DNA of 64,000 nt from Gemmatimonas aurantiaca (GCF_037190085.1 NZ_JBBCJO010000005.1:1-64000), one strand, 5' to 3'; numbered from the stretch's first letter, positions 11,736 to 21,176 are shown. Numbers and translations are program-made. Notes: a model not told the origin generated them from the sequence alone.

Positions 11736-11815
11736 TGGCATGCCTTACTGCCTCTCTTTCATCTCGCCCCGTATTTTCAGAAAGATTCACAACGATCAGG
11801 TGGTTGGCCGTTCCC

Positions 11816-14044
11816 ATGTGGGACCAGGCGCGACCGCCCTTGCCGAGGCAGAGTTTTCAGGTGACGACCGTCGCGCTGCACGAGATGATTCCGGGGTTCG
11901 GGCCGGCGGCCGAAGGCGCCTATGATCGGCTCGACCATGATCTGCTCGTGCGGGCGTACAAGTACTCCGAGGCCGCGCATGCCGGGCAGGTGCGGCATTC
12001 GGGCGAGCCCTATGTCTCGCACTGTGTCGAGGTGGCGCGCATCCTCGCCGACCTCCAGCTCGACACGGCCACGGTGGCCAGCGGGCTGCTGCACGACATC
12101 GTCGAAGACACCGATATCACCGTCGAGGACATCGACCGCGAGTTCGGCCCGGAAGTCGCGCAGATCGTCGATGGACTGACCAAGATCGCCAACCTGCCGA
12201 TGTCCTCCCGCGAGGAACGGCAGGTCGAGAACTACCGCAAGCTGCTGCTGTCGATCGCCAAGGATGCGCGCGTCATCCTGATCAAGCTGGCCGACCGGCT
12301 GCACAACATGCGCACACTCGACTGGCTGGCGCCGGAGAAACGTCGGCGCATCGCGCAGGAGACGCGCGATCTGTACGCACCGCTGGCACACCGTTTTGGT
12401 ATGGCCAAGGTGCGCTGGGAGCTCGAGGACCTGGCGTTCAAACACCTCGAGCCCGAAGCCTACCGCACGCTCGCGAAACTGGTGGCCGCCAAACGTGGCG
12501 AGCGTGAGGCGCTCATCGCCCAGATGAAAGAGCCGCTCGAGAAGCGGCTCACCGAGGCCGGCATCGCCGACGTGGAAGTGACCGGCCGGCCCAAACATCT
12601 CTGGTCGATCTACAAGAAGATGCAGCAGCGGGAGCGTCCGTACGAGGACATCTACGATCTGCTGGCCATCCGCGTGATCGTCCCCAACGTGCTGGAGTGT
12701 TATCACGCCCTCGGCGTGATTCACGACGGGTGGACGCCGGTGCAGGAGCGCATCAAGGACTACATCGCGCAACCCAAGTCGAACGGGTATCAGTCGCTGC
12801 ACACCACGGTGTTCGGTCCGGGTCGTCAGCTGTTCGAGATCCAGATCCGCACGCGCGACATGCATCGCACGGCCGACTATGGCATCGCGGCGCACTGGCT
12901 GTACAAGGAGAACACCAAAAACGCCGACGAACTCGATCGTCATCTGGCGTGGTTCCGTCAGGTGCTCGAACTGCAGATGGACGCCGAGACGCCGGGCGAG
13001 TTTCTCGAATTCCTGAAGCTCGATCTGTATCAGGACGAGATCTTCGTGTTCACGCCCACCGGCGACGTGATCCAGTTGCCCAAGGGCGCGACACCGCTGG
13101 ACTTCGCGTTTGCCGTGCACTCGCAGGTGGGTGCGCGCTGTGCGGGGGCGAAGGTCAACGGGCGTATCGCTCCGCTCTCGCGGGAACTCAAGAATTCGGA
13201 AACGGTGGAGATTCTCACCAATCCGAATGCCAAGCCCAGTCGTGACTGGCTGGCGCATGTGCGCACGGGCAAGGCGCGCCACAAGATCCGGCAGTTGCTG
13301 CGGCTCGAAGAGCGCTCGTCGGCCATGCGGCTCGGACGCGAGATCATCGAGCGTGAGCTGCGTCGCCGCCGGTTGCCGAAGGTGGACGACGACAAACTCC
13401 AGCCTATTGCGCGGCAGCTCAAGCTCAAGGACGCCACGCATCTCATCGCCTCGGTGGGTGCCGGTGACATCCAGGTGCTGCAGGTGCTCAAGGCACTGCA
13501 CCCGGATCTCGACACCACACCACCGGAACCGGGCAAGGTCAGCACCACCTTCGAGCGCATCGTCGACCGCGTGCGTGGCACGGGGAAGGGCATTCGCATC
13601 CAGGGTGCGGATGGCCTGCTCGTGCGATATGCGCAGTGTTGTCAGCCGGTGCCTGGCGACCGGGTGGTGGGCTATGTCACGCGTGGACGCGGTGTGAGCA
13701 TCCATCGCGGAGATTGTCCCAATCTGCTGCTCTTGGCGCACGAGCCCGAGCGGCGTCTCGAAATCGATTGGCAGGAAATGGCGGGCGAGCGCTTCGTGGT
13801 GCGTCTCGCGATGGAAGGCACCGATCGGCGCGGACTCTACGCCGACGTGGCGGCGGCTGTGAGTGCCACCGGCACCGACATCAAGAGCCTCGAACTCAAG
13901 ACCATCGATGGCAAGGTGACGGGCGCCGCGATGGTGGAAGTGGAGAACCTCGCGCATCTCGAACGCATCATCAAAGCGGCGCGACGCGTGAAGGGCATTG
14001 CCCAGGTCACGCGTCGCGAGAAGATCACGGCGGAGGATACGTGA
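11816..14044 (+). CDS. Bifunctional (p)ppGpp synthetase/hydrolase RelA/SpoT (Rsh)
   Basis: A long Rsh enzyme that makes and degrades the stringent-response alarmone (p)ppGpp. In order it has an HD hydrolase domain with intact motif (HSGEPYVSH, then GLLHDIVEDTDIT and KLADRLHNMRTL), the synthetase domain (RPKHLWSIYKKMQ, IYDLLAIRVIV, SNGYQSLHTTVFGP, ADYGIAAHWLYKE), a TGS domain (EIFVFTPTGDVIQLPKGATP), a Cys-containing conserved region (YAQCCQPVPGDRVVGYVT), and a C-terminal ACT domain. The intact HDxxED implies hydrolase activity, so it is likely the cell's bifunctional SpoT/Rel. The start is uncertain: ATG 11816 is used here, while GTG 11861 (just before the first conserved block, GAGG upstream) is equally plausible. 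TTG/ATG starts at 11732/11735 would add an unlikely extension. Confidence 0.96.
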   Translation: MWDQARPPLPRQSFQVTTVALHEMIPGFGPAAEGAYDRLDHDLLVRAYKYSEAAHAGQVRHSGEPYVSHCVEVARILADLQLDTATVASGLLHDIVEDTDITVEDIDREFGPEVAQIVDGLTKIANLPMSSREERQVENYRKLLLSIAKDARVILIKLADRLHNMRTLDWLAPEKRRRIAQETRDLYAPLAHRFGMAKVRWELEDLAFKHLEPEAYRTLAKLVAAKRGEREALIAQMKEPLEKRLTEAGIADVEVTGRPKHLWSIYKKMQQRERPYEDIYDLLAIRVIVPNVLECYHALGVIHDGWTPVQERIKDYIAQPKSNGYQSLHTTVFGPGRQLFEIQIRTRDMHRTADYGIAAHWLYKENTKNADELDRHLAWFRQVLELQMDAETPGEFLEFLKLDLYQDEIFVFTPTGDVIQLPKGATPLDFAFAVHSQVGARCAGAKVNGRIAPLSRELKNSETVEILTNPNAKPSRDWLAHVRTGKARHKIRQLLRLEERSSAMRLGREIIERELRRRRLPKVDDDKLQPIARQLKLKDATHLIASVGAGDIQVLQVLKALHPDLDTTPPEPGKVSTTFERIVDRVRGTGKGIRIQGADGLLVRYAQCCQPVPGDRVVGYVTRGRGVSIHRGDCPNLLLLAHEPERRLEIDWQEMAGERFVVRLAMEGTDRRGLYADVAAAVSATGTDIKSLELKTIDGKVTGAAMVEVENLAHLERIIKAARRVKGIAQVTRREKITAEDT

Positions 14045-14063
14045 GGTCGGTGGCGGTCTGACC

Positions 14064-14096
14064 TGCCGGAGCTACGGCCCCGTCCGGACTCCGGCA
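14064..14096. terminator. Hairpin between convergent relA/spoT and chemoreceptor genes
   Basis: TGCCGGAG at 14064-14071 pairs with CTCCGGCA at 14089-14096 across a GC-rich loop that can pair further. It sits in the 65-bp gap between two convergent stops. There is no T-run, so calling it a terminator rests mainly on position. Confidence 0.4.
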
Positions 14097-14109
14097 ATTG
14101 CTCCGCTGT

Positions 14110-16197
14110 TCAGCCCGCTCTGACCGCCCGTCGGGTCGCCGGCACGGCCGGTGTGCCTGTCCGTTTCGTCGCAGACGACGCCTCTTCCCGCCGCTCCCGG
14201 ACCGGTCGCTGCGGCGTCTCGTGCGGAATGCGTCGGGCCATCGTCCGCGCGCCACCTTTCGAGTCCTGCACGAGGAAACGCCGTACGAGATCACGCATCG
14301 TGGCGGCCTGCGCGTCGAGTTCATCGGCCGCCGTGGCCGATTCCTCGGCCGAAACCGCGGCGCCCTGCGTCTGTTCACTCACCTGCGCGATGGCCCGATT
14401 CACGTGCACGATCTGATCGCGCTGCGATCCACACGCGCCGGCCACCTCGGCCACCAGCGTTGCCACCCGATCGGCGTCGGCATCGATCACGTCGAGCTGC
14501 GACCGCACATGATCACTCACCATCGTGCTCTCGCGCGTGGTGGTGACGGTCTCCTCGATCAGCGACGCCGTTTCCCGCGCGGCCGATGCCGCGCGGATGG
14601 CCAGTTGACGCACCTCGCCGGCCACGACGGCGAAACCGCGACCCGCATCACCGGCGCGCGCCGCTTCCACCGCCGCGTTGAGCGCGAGCAGGTTCGTCTG
14701 GAACGCGATCTCGTCGATCGTCTTCACGATCTGCGCGGTCCGCTCGGCCGAGCCGCGCATGCGGGTCATCGAGTCGGAGAGTTCGCGCATCGAGCGGGTG
14801 CCTTCGTGCAATCGCTCCCGCATGGCCATCGAGAGCTCGTGCGTCCGGCTCAGCGTCTCGGACGTGCGGACGATGGCATCCGTCTGTTCCCGCATGGCCG
14901 CGGTGATACCGTCGATCGACTCGGCCTGATGGGCCACCGTGGAGGCCATGTGCTGACTGCCGTTGCTCACCTGATACGCCGCACTGGCGATCTGCTCCGT
15001 GGCCACTTCCACCTTGCACAGCGCTTCGGAGATGTTGATGACCGCCTTGTTGATGGCGCCCGCCAGACGTGCGTGATCACCCGGGAAATCGCCGGTGACC
15101 CGCACCGACAGATCACGCTCCGCGACCCGTTCGAGAATCGCGAGCGCTGCCACCACGGGCTCCCGCGCCGCGTCCTGCGCACGGTTGAAGTCGACGAGCA
15201 ACTGGCCAAAGGCGCCGGAGAACCGGTCGCTCTGCGCGCGCGCCATCGTATCCCCGAGCCGCGCGCGATCGACGACCCGTTCCGTCTCGGCGAGCATGGC
15301 GCGGAGGGCGGTGACCGCATGGCCATAGGAACGAATCCCCGCGTGGGCCCGGGCAATGGTGGCATTCAACTCGGTGGCCACCGCGGCGATCTCATCGCCA
15401 CCGTCGATCGAGACGGTCGGGGTGTTCGGCGCGACTACCACGTCGAGATTGCCCTCGGCCAGTGCCGACGTGGCCCGTTCGAGTTCCGCCATGCAGTGCT
15501 GCTGCAATGACGTCAGGCGGTCGCGGACCTGGGCCAGCGATGAGGTGATGCGTCGGATCACCACGTGGGCCAGCAGGGACGCGCATCCGATGCCCGCGAG
15601 CAGCGCGGCCAGTGCCAGCCAGAAGCTGCGGGTGATCTGCGATTCGGCGATCGTCGCGAACGCGGACGCCGATCGGGCCTGACGGTCGGCGGCGATGGTC
15701 AGAGTGGAATCCACCGCTTCCATGGCCCGACGAAGGTCCCCATGCAGAATGGCCAGCGCTTCGGGCTGCCGTCCTTCCCCCAGCCGTGTCATCACGGTCG
15801 CGAGCGGAATCTGCGCGGCCGACCAGTGCTGATAGAACGTGTTCAGAACCGCACGATCCTGCGCGTCGGTGACGGTGAGCGCCACGGTGCGATACAGCGA
15901 ATCGACTCTGATGATGCTCCGCACCAGTTCGGCGCGGGCTTCGGACTGCCGTGTTGCGTCGTATGCGAGGTCGCGATATGCGGCCCGTACACGCTGGACT
16001 TCACCCTGCAGACGACCGGAGGCCGCCAGCGGCGCAATGGCCTGGGTGTCCAGCGCCCGGGCTTCGCGCGCCACGCCGTCGAGGGCCCGGAGCGAGACGA
16101 GCGTGGCGCCCGCACCCGCCGCCAGCCCCAGTCCCAGGGTGCGCCACAATTGTCCACGAAGTGGAAGACGAATGAACCACTGCCATGCTGCGCGCAT
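14110..16197 (-). CDS. Methyl-accepting chemotaxis protein
   Basis: A 695-residue transmembrane chemoreceptor. The N-terminus has TM1 (LWRTLGLGLAAGAGATLVSL), then a helical periplasmic bundle of about 170 residues resembling 4HB_MCP sensors. TM2 (SFWLALAALLAGIGCASLLAHVVI) is followed by HAMP-like coiled segments. The cytoplasmic domain contains the conserved signalling hairpin KTIDEIAFQTNLLALNAAVE with AARAGDAGRGFAVVAGEVRQLA, which contacts CheA and CheW. Ligand specificity is not visible. No che or flagellar genes are nearby, so this is an orphan receptor locus; pilT at 51 kb hints that twitching rather than swimming might be its output. It is transcribed divergently from uvrB. Confidence 0.95.
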   Translation of the reverse strand: MRAAWQWFIRLPLRGQLWRTLGLGLAAGAGATLVSLRALDGVAREARALDTQAIAPLAASGRLQGEVQRVRAAYRDLAYDATRQSEARAELVRSIIRVDSLYRTVALTVTDAQDRAVLNTFYQHWSAAQIPLATVMTRLGEGRQPEALAILHGDLRRAMEAVDSTLTIAADRQARSASAFATIAESQITRSFWLALAALLAGIGCASLLAHVVIRRITSSLAQVRDRLTSLQQHCMAELERATSALAEGNLDVVVAPNTPTVSIDGGDEIAAVATELNATIARAHAGIRSYGHAVTALRAMLAETERVVDRARLGDTMARAQSDRFSGAFGQLLVDFNRAQDAAREPVVAALAILERVAERDLSVRVTGDFPGDHARLAGAINKAVINISEALCKVEVATEQIASAAYQVSNGSQHMASTVAHQAESIDGITAAMREQTDAIVRTSETLSRTHELSMAMRERLHEGTRSMRELSDSMTRMRGSAERTAQIVKTIDEIAFQTNLLALNAAVEAARAGDAGRGFAVVAGEVRQLAIRAASAARETASLIEETVTTTRESTMVSDHVRSQLDVIDADADRVATLVAEVAGACGSQRDQIVHVNRAIAQVSEQTQGAAVSAEESATAADELDAQAATMRDLVRRFLVQDSKGGARTMARRIPHETPQRPVRERREEASSATKRTGTPAVPATRRAVRAG

Positions 16198-16390
16198 CGT
16201 ACCTCATCGTACGGGATCGAGTATGTCAGCCGTTGCAATACGGTGACGATCGGATGTTTCGGAGTAGGGGGCTCGTCGATGAGTTGACGAGATGCTGGCG
16301 AGAGTATCGGCGGTACGGCCATGGTGCTAAACCGGCGGACGATATGAGAATTTCCCTTCACCCCGGGTAGGGGCTCCCGAATAAACGCCG

Positions 16391-16407
16391 ACATCGTGTT
16401 ATATTCG
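16391..16407 (+). promoter_or_regulatory. Candidate promoter/operator of uvrB, shared with recA
   Basis: The 17-mer ACATCGTGTTATATTCG includes a -10-like TATATT at 16400-16405 only 6 bp before the uvrB ATG, so the transcript may be leaderless or very short-leadered. Fourteen of its 17 bases recur upstream of recA (61659-61675). CGAATA at 16378-16383 and TATTCG at 16402-16407 form an 18-bp-spaced dyad. The LexA-type role is inference only. Confidence 0.35.
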
Positions 16408-16411
16408 AGGA

Positions 16412-18514
16412 ATGACTGCGCCGTTCCGATTGCATGCTCCCTTCGCTCCCGCGGGCGATCAGCCACGCGCCATCGCCGAACTCTCGGCGGGGCTGCAGCG
16501 TGGGGACCGTTATCAGACCCTGTTGGGCGTCACGGGGTCGGGCAAGACGATGACCATGGCCAATGTCATCGAGCAGTGGGGACGTCCCACGCTGGTCCTG
16601 TCGCACAACAAGACACTGGCGGCGCAGCTCTACGGCGAACTCAAGTCGTTTTTTCCCAACAACGCCGTCGAATATTTCATCTCCTACTACGACTACTATC
16701 AGCCCGAGGCCTATGTGCCGTCGAGCGATACGTACATCGAGAAGGACGCGAGCATCAACGAGGACATCGATCGTCTCCGGCTGCGGGCCACGTCGTCGCT
16801 CATGGAACGTGACGATGTGGTGATCGTCTCCACGGTGTCGGCCATCTACGGCCTCGGCGATCCGGTGGAATACCGGCAGCGCATGGTGTCGCTGCAGCGC
16901 GGTCAGCAGGTGGCGCGCGACGATGTGCTGCGGGCGCTCGTGGGCATCCAGTATCTGCGCAACGACGTGGCGTTCGAACGCGGCACGTTCCGCGTGCGTG
17001 GCGATACCGTGGAGATCTTTCCCGCCTATGAAGAGCAGGCGGTGCGCCTCGAACTCTGGGGCGACGAGATCGAACGCATCTCCAAGATCGATCCGGTCAC
17101 CGGCGAGACGATCGCCACTCTGGAGCGCATGGCCATCTATCCGGCCAAACACTTCATCACCAGCCGGCCAACCATCCAGCGCGCCACGGCCGCCATTCGC
17201 GAGGAACTCGCGGCGCGGCTGGCCGAACTGCGACTGCAGGGCAAGCTGCTGGAGGCGCAGCGACTCGAACAGCGCACGCAGTTCGATCTCGAGATGTTGA
17301 TGGAGATCGGCACCTGCGCGGGCATCGAGAACTACTCGCGGCATCTGAGTGGCCGTGAAGCCGGCGAACGGCCCGCGTGTCTGCTCGACTACTTCCCCGA
17401 CGAGTATCTCGTGGTGGTCGACGAGTCGCACGTGACGTTGCCGCAGGTGCGTGCCATGTACAATGGCGACCGCGCCCGCAAGCTCACGCTCGTCGACTAT
17501 GGCTTCCGCCTGCCGAGTGCGCTGGACAACCGGCCGCTGGTCTTCGATGAGTTCATGTCGTTGGTGCCCCGGCTGGTGAACGTGTCGGCCACCCCGGGCG
17601 AACTCGAACTGCAGTTGTCGGAAGGTGTGGTGGTGGAGCAGGTCATCCGCCCCACGGGCCTGCTCGATCCGGTGCTCGAAGTGCGTTCGGTGAAGGGCCA
17701 GGTGGACGATCTGCTGCACGAGATCCGTCTGCGTGAGCGGCGTGGCGAGCGGGTGCTCGTCACCACGCTCACCAAACGCATGTCGGAGGACCTCACCGAC
17801 TATCTACAGCAGATGGGGGTCCGGGTGCGTTACATGCACTCCGATATCGACGCCATCGAACGCATGGAAATCGTGCGCGGATTGCGCCTGGGTGAATTCG
17901 ACGTGCTGGTGGGTATCAACCTGTTGCGTGAAGGACTCGACATGCCCGAGGTGTCGCTGGTGGCCATTCTCGACGCCGATCAGGAGGGGTTTCTGCGCAG
18001 CGACCGCTCGCTCATCCAGACCATCGGGCGTGCGGCGCGCAATCTCAACGGCATGGCCATTCTCTACGCCGATCGCATCACGGGCTCGATGCAGCGCGCC
18101 ATCGACGAGACCACGCGTCGTCGCACGTTGCAGCGCGAGTTCAATGAAGCGCATGGCATCGTGCCCCGAGGCGTGATGAAGAGCGTCGACGAAGTACGTT
18201 TCATCACGCGGGTCGCGGATGCGCGTGTGGAGCGTGAGGGAGAAGCGCCGGCACCGCGTCGTCTGGCCAGTGAAGCCGCGCCGCGGAGTCGTGAAGAACT
18301 GGAGACCCTGGTGGGAGAACTCGAAGTGGCGATGCGCGAGGCAGCCACGGCACTCGACTTCGAAGCGGCGGCGCGTCTGCGCGATCAGCTCTTCGAAGTG
18401 CGCACGGCCCTCGGGCAGGCGCCGTCGGAAGCGCGTGGCAACGCGGTGGCGCCCCGGCGTCCACCGGGCAGTGCGCCGCAGCGTCGGGCCGGTGGAGGAC
18501 GTCGTGGTCGCTGA
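16412..18514 (+). CDS. uvrB: UvrABC excinuclease subunit B
   Basis: UvrB verifies DNA damage and recruits UvrC for dual incision in nucleotide excision repair. The 700-residue protein has helicase motif I (GVTGSGKTMTMA near residue 32), the damage-probing beta-hairpin region (SYYDYYQPEAYVPSSDTYIEK), motif II-like VVVDESHVTLPQV, and helicase motifs V and VI (GINLLREGLDMPEVSLVAILDAD and QTIGRAARN). The C-terminal UVR coiled-coil that binds UvrC (EVAMREAATALDFEAAARLRDQLFEV) is followed by a basic Arg/Pro/Gly tail. ATG 16412 has a GAGG directly upstream. The 3' end overlaps tsaE by 11 bp, implying translational coupling to the t6A gene group. Confidence 0.98.
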   Translation: MTAPFRLHAPFAPAGDQPRAIAELSAGLQRGDRYQTLLGVTGSGKTMTMANVIEQWGRPTLVLSHNKTLAAQLYGELKSFFPNNAVEYFISYYDYYQPEAYVPSSDTYIEKDASINEDIDRLRLRATSSLMERDDVVIVSTVSAIYGLGDPVEYRQRMVSLQRGQQVARDDVLRALVGIQYLRNDVAFERGTFRVRGDTVEIFPAYEEQAVRLELWGDEIERISKIDPVTGETIATLERMAIYPAKHFITSRPTIQRATAAIREELAARLAELRLQGKLLEAQRLEQRTQFDLEMLMEIGTCAGIENYSRHLSGREAGERPACLLDYFPDEYLVVVDESHVTLPQVRAMYNGDRARKLTLVDYGFRLPSALDNRPLVFDEFMSLVPRLVNVSATPGELELQLSEGVVVEQVIRPTGLLDPVLEVRSVKGQVDDLLHEIRLRERRGERVLVTTLTKRMSEDLTDYLQQMGVRVRYMHSDIDAIERMEIVRGLRLGEFDVLVGINLLREGLDMPEVSLVAILDADQEGFLRSDRSLIQTIGRAARNLNGMAILYADRITGSMQRAIDETTRRRTLQREFNEAHGIVPRGVMKSVDEVRFITRVADARVEREGEAPAPRRLASEAAPRSREELETLVGELEVAMREAATALDFEAAARLRDQLFEVRTALGQAPSEARGNAVAPRRPPGSAPQRRAGGGRRGR

Positions 18515-18983
18515 TACGCTGGCGCATCTGCTGGGGCGGGGTGCGCCCCGCAATCCCGATCGGGATTCCCTCGATGCCTGGGGACGGGCGCTCGGCGCGG
18601 TGCTGCCGCGTCCCACGGTCATCACCCTCGAGGGGGATCTGGGGGCCGGCAAGACCACATTGGCTCGTGCGCTCTGTGCGGGGCTCGGGGTGCTGGCGCT
18701 CGATGCCGTCACCAGTCCCACGTTCTCACTGGTGCAGGAGTACGATGCCCCGCGGGGACCGGTGGTGCACGCCGATCTCTATCGCCTGAAGGGGCCGGCC
18801 GATCTCGAGGCGTTGGGGTGGGAAGAGCTCGTGGATCGGTCGCCGGTGTTGCTGATCGAGTGGCCCGACCGGGCGGCCAATATGCTGCCCGCGGATACGA
18901 TCGCGATCACGCTCGCGCACGATCCGGAGCATCCCGACCGCCGTCTGCTCAAGGTGCAGGCGCCCCGGACGCCTCCCCGATGA
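18504..18983 (+). CDS. tsaE: tRNA t6A37 biosynthesis ATPase TsaE
   Basis: TsaE (YjeE) is the small P-loop ATPase that, with TsaB and TsaD, transfers threonylcarbamoyl to A37 of ANN-decoding tRNAs. The 159-residue product has Walker A GDLGAGKTT, the conserved SPTFSLVQEY segment, HADLYRL, and the LLIEWPDR strand typical of the family. I chose GTG 18504 because a GGAGG sits 4-5 bp upstream inside the uvrB tail; GTG 18492 is an alternative. The gene overlaps the end of uvrB and precedes tsaB, matching the common tsaE-tsaB-rimI order. Confidence 0.94.
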   Translation: MVADTLAHLLGRGAPRNPDRDSLDAWGRALGAVLPRPTVITLEGDLGAGKTTLARALCAGLGVLALDAVTSPTFSLVQEYDAPRGPVVHADLYRLKGPADLEALGWEELVDRSPVLLIEWPDRAANMLPADTIAITLAHDPEHPDRRLLKVQAPRTPPR

Positions 18984-19065
18984 GCACGCGGATATGCACG
19001 CATCTATGCACGCGTCCACGCGCGCGGGCGGGCCCCCGGAAGGGCATGTGGTGGTAAACTCCGGG

Positions 19066-19791
19066 ATGTCCACGGTCATCGGTTTCCCGGCGCTCCCCAC
19101 GCATGCTCCCGTGCTCGTCATCGAAGCGGCCACCGCGGCCGGCTCGGTGGCGTTGCTGCAGGGGGAAGAACGATTGGCCTCGCGTCAGGTGACCATGGGC
19201 GCCGGCATGCGCGATGGCCTGTTCCCGGCCATCGAAGCCCTGCTGCACGAGGCCGCGATTGCACCAGGGCAGCTCGGCGCCGTGGTATGCGGAGCCGGGC
19301 CGGGGAGTTTCACGTCGCTGCGTATCGCGGCCTCGCTGGCCAAGGGGCTTGCACATGGATCGGGTGTGCCCTTGTATGCCGTCCCCTCACTCCTGATTGC
19401 CGCGGCGGCTCTGCCGGAGCAGGTGCAGGGCGAATTCGTGGTGCATGCCGATGCACTGCGTGGCGAGCGGTACGCACTGCCCGTGCACCGGGGGCCCACC
19501 GGTGCCGTGATGAGTGCCGGACCGGTGGCCAGAATCACCGTGGAGACGCTGCGGACACAGACCAGCGAAGCGCAGCGGGTGGCCGTGCTCGAGTCGCCGG
19601 CAGCATTGCCGAGTGCGTGGACGGTCTCGCCCGATGCCGCGGGAGTGACGCAGGCGATGGGGAACTGGCGTGAGGCGCCGGTCGAACTGGCCGCATGGGA
19701 ACCGCAGTATGGCCGGCTGGCCGAGGCGCAGGTGAAGTGGGAGGCGGCACATGGTCATCCTCTGCCGCAGACCGCGCTCCGGGGCGCCTGA
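19066..19791 (+). CDS. tsaB: tRNA t6A37 biosynthesis protein TsaB
   Basis: TsaB (YeaZ) is the non-catalytic ASKHA-fold partner of TsaD in tRNA t6A modification. The 241-residue product contains VLVIEAATAAGSVALLQ (first phosphate-loop-like strand) and the family hallmark CGAGPGSFTSLRIAASLAKGLA. I chose ATG 19066 because an upstream in-frame extension to 18994 reads MHASMHASTRAGG and is not conserved-looking. A TAAACT -10-like hexamer lies 5 bp before the ATG. tsaE ends 82 bp upstream and rimI starts 6 bp downstream. TsaD is not in the window. Confidence 0.93.
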   Translation: MSTVIGFPALPTHAPVLVIEAATAAGSVALLQGEERLASRQVTMGAGMRDGLFPAIEALLHEAAIAPGQLGAVVCGAGPGSFTSLRIAASLAKGLAHGSGVPLYAVPSLLIAAAALPEQVQGEFVVHADALRGERYALPVHRGPTGAVMSAGPVARITVETLRTQTSEAQRVAVLESPAALPSAWTVSPDAAGVTQAMGNWREAPVELAAWEPQYGRLAEAQVKWEAAHGHPLPQTALRGA

Positions 19792-19797
19792 AGCACG

Positions 19798-20328
19798 ATG
19801 GCGCAGTCGTCCCACCGGTCGTCGTCCGAGCGACCGTCGCCGCTGACGGTCCGGATTCGCGCGATGACGCCGGACGATGCGGACACCGTGGCGGCCATCG
19901 AAGCGCAGTCGTTCAGCGATCCCTGGCCGCGCAATGCGTTCACGATGCTGATGCGGCGGGCGCATGCACGGTTGCGCGTGGCGGTCGACGATGGCGATGT
20001 GCCGGTGGGGTACTGCGTGATGCTGGTGGCCGTGGATGAGCGTGAGGTGGCCAACATCTGTGTGGACGCCAAGGTGCGCGGCGCGGGAGTGGCCGGACGA
20101 CTGCTCGACGACGCGCTGGCGGCGGCCGACGCCGAGGAGACGGTGGCGGTGTATCTCGAGGTGCGGGAGTCCAATGCACCGGCCCGGCGGTTGTACGAGA
20201 CGCGCGGATTCCACATGGTGGGGCGCCGGCGGGGTTATTATCAGCACCCGGCGGAAGATGCGCTGGTGCTCCGGCGGGAGCGCGCGGGGCGTCGGCCGGA
20301 TGATGTCGGAGAGGTTGTGGGTGAGTGA
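19798..20328 (+). CDS. rimI: Ribosomal protein S18-alanine N-acetyltransferase RimI-like
   Basis: A GNAT-fold acetyltransferase of the RimI type, which acetylates the N-terminal Ala of ribosomal protein S18. The 176-residue product has the N-terminal RIRAMTPDDADTVAAIEAQSF, DPWPRNAF (the family's substrate-loop segment), the acetyl-CoA loop VRGAGVAGRLL, and the C-terminal LEVRESNAPARRLYETRGF block typical of RimI. It starts 6 bp after tsaB, a conserved pairing in many bacteria, which supports RimI over a generic GNAT. The tail beyond GYYQHPAEDALVL is a polar extension. Confidence 0.88.
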   Translation: MAQSSHRSSSERPSPLTVRIRAMTPDDADTVAAIEAQSFSDPWPRNAFTMLMRRAHARLRVAVDDGDVPVGYCVMLVAVDEREVANICVDAKVRGAGVAGRLLDDALAAADAEETVAVYLEVRESNAPARRLYETRGFHMVGRRRGYYQHPAEDALVLRRERAGRRPDDVGEVVGE

Positions 20329-20403
20329 TCGGTGCGTTGTGGGAGATGCGTTCGAACGATCATGCCCGCGTACATCCGGGTATGTGCTTTTTTCGGAAGG
20401 TCC

Positions 20404-20475
20404 TAGTATCGGACATCCGTTGGTTTTTTCATCCGCCATTCCAATCGTGTCGCGCACGAAGCGCGAGGAGGCAAC
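20404..20475 (+). promoter_or_regulatory. ssb leader: -10-like site and strong ribosome-binding site
   Basis: TAGTAT at 20404-20409 lies in an AT-rich patch with two T6 runs and could be a -10 element, but no good -35 is visible 17 bp upstream. GAGGAGG, ending 5 bp before GTG 20476, fixes the ssb start. Confidence 0.35.
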
Positions 20476-20976
20476 GTGAGTCGCAGCCTGAACAAGGCCA
20501 TCCTGATCGGCAACGTCGGGGGAGATCCCGAGGTGCGTACCGTGGGCACCGGAGGCCGGGTGGCGCAGTTCTCACTGGCCACCAGTCGCAACTGGACCGA
20601 TCAGAGTGGCAACAAGCAGGAAAAAACCGAGTGGCACCGGTGTGTGGTGTGGAACAACTCGCGCGGCTCGGGCCTGGCCGACGTGGTCGAGAAGTACGTG
20701 AAAAAGGGTGAGAAGGTGTACGTGGAGGGCGAGATCGAATACCGTCAGTGGCAGGACAAGGACGGACAGACGCGCTACACCACGGAGATCCGCGTGCGCG
20801 AACTCATGCTGCTGGGCGGCCGCTCCGGCGGTGGTGGCGACGATTTCGAATCATCGGCGCCCCGTCGCACCGCGGCACCGGCGCGTCCCAAGGCCGCCGC
20901 GGCCAATGCCGGCACCGACGATTTCTCCGATTTCCCGGGCGCGTTGCAGGACGAGGACGACGATCTGCCGTTCTAG
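20476..20976 (+). CDS. ssb: Single-stranded DNA-binding protein
   Basis: SSB coats single-stranded DNA during replication, recombination and repair and recruits partners through its acidic tip. The 166-residue product has an N-terminal OB fold (NKAILIGNVGGDPEVRTV, VAQFSLATSRNW, EWHRCVVWN, VYVEGEIEYRQW), a Gly/Ala/Pro-rich linker, and the C-terminal tip DEDDDLPF. Only one SSB gene is in the window. It is transcribed alone, after a 147-bp gap from rimI. Confidence 0.97.
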   Translation: MSRSLNKAILIGNVGGDPEVRTVGTGGRVAQFSLATSRNWTDQSGNKQEKTEWHRCVVWNNSRGSGLADVVEKYVKKGEKVYVEGEIEYRQWQDKDGQTRYTTEIRVRELMLLGGRSGGGGDDFESSAPRRTAAPARPKAAAANAGTDDFSDFPGALQDEDDDLPF

Positions 20977-21176
20977 CCAATAGAGTTCAGCGGTGTCGAG
21001 CTATCCGAGGGGATGAGCGAGCGCACCGGCTGATCTCGAATACACGTATCACTGACGGGTGACGATCCTTCCGGGTTGTCGCCCGTCGGTTTTTCGTCCA
21101 TCGTAGGGCAATGCCATCCACCTGCGCGACAGGTTCCTCAGCCGTCCGTCGCCGCTGTTCAAGGCACGAGATTCGT

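Noticed and set aside
11777..13957. 726-residue minus-strand frame opposite relA/spoT
   Set aside because: Complete antisense overlap with a highly conserved enzyme; His/Arg/Val-rich shadow.
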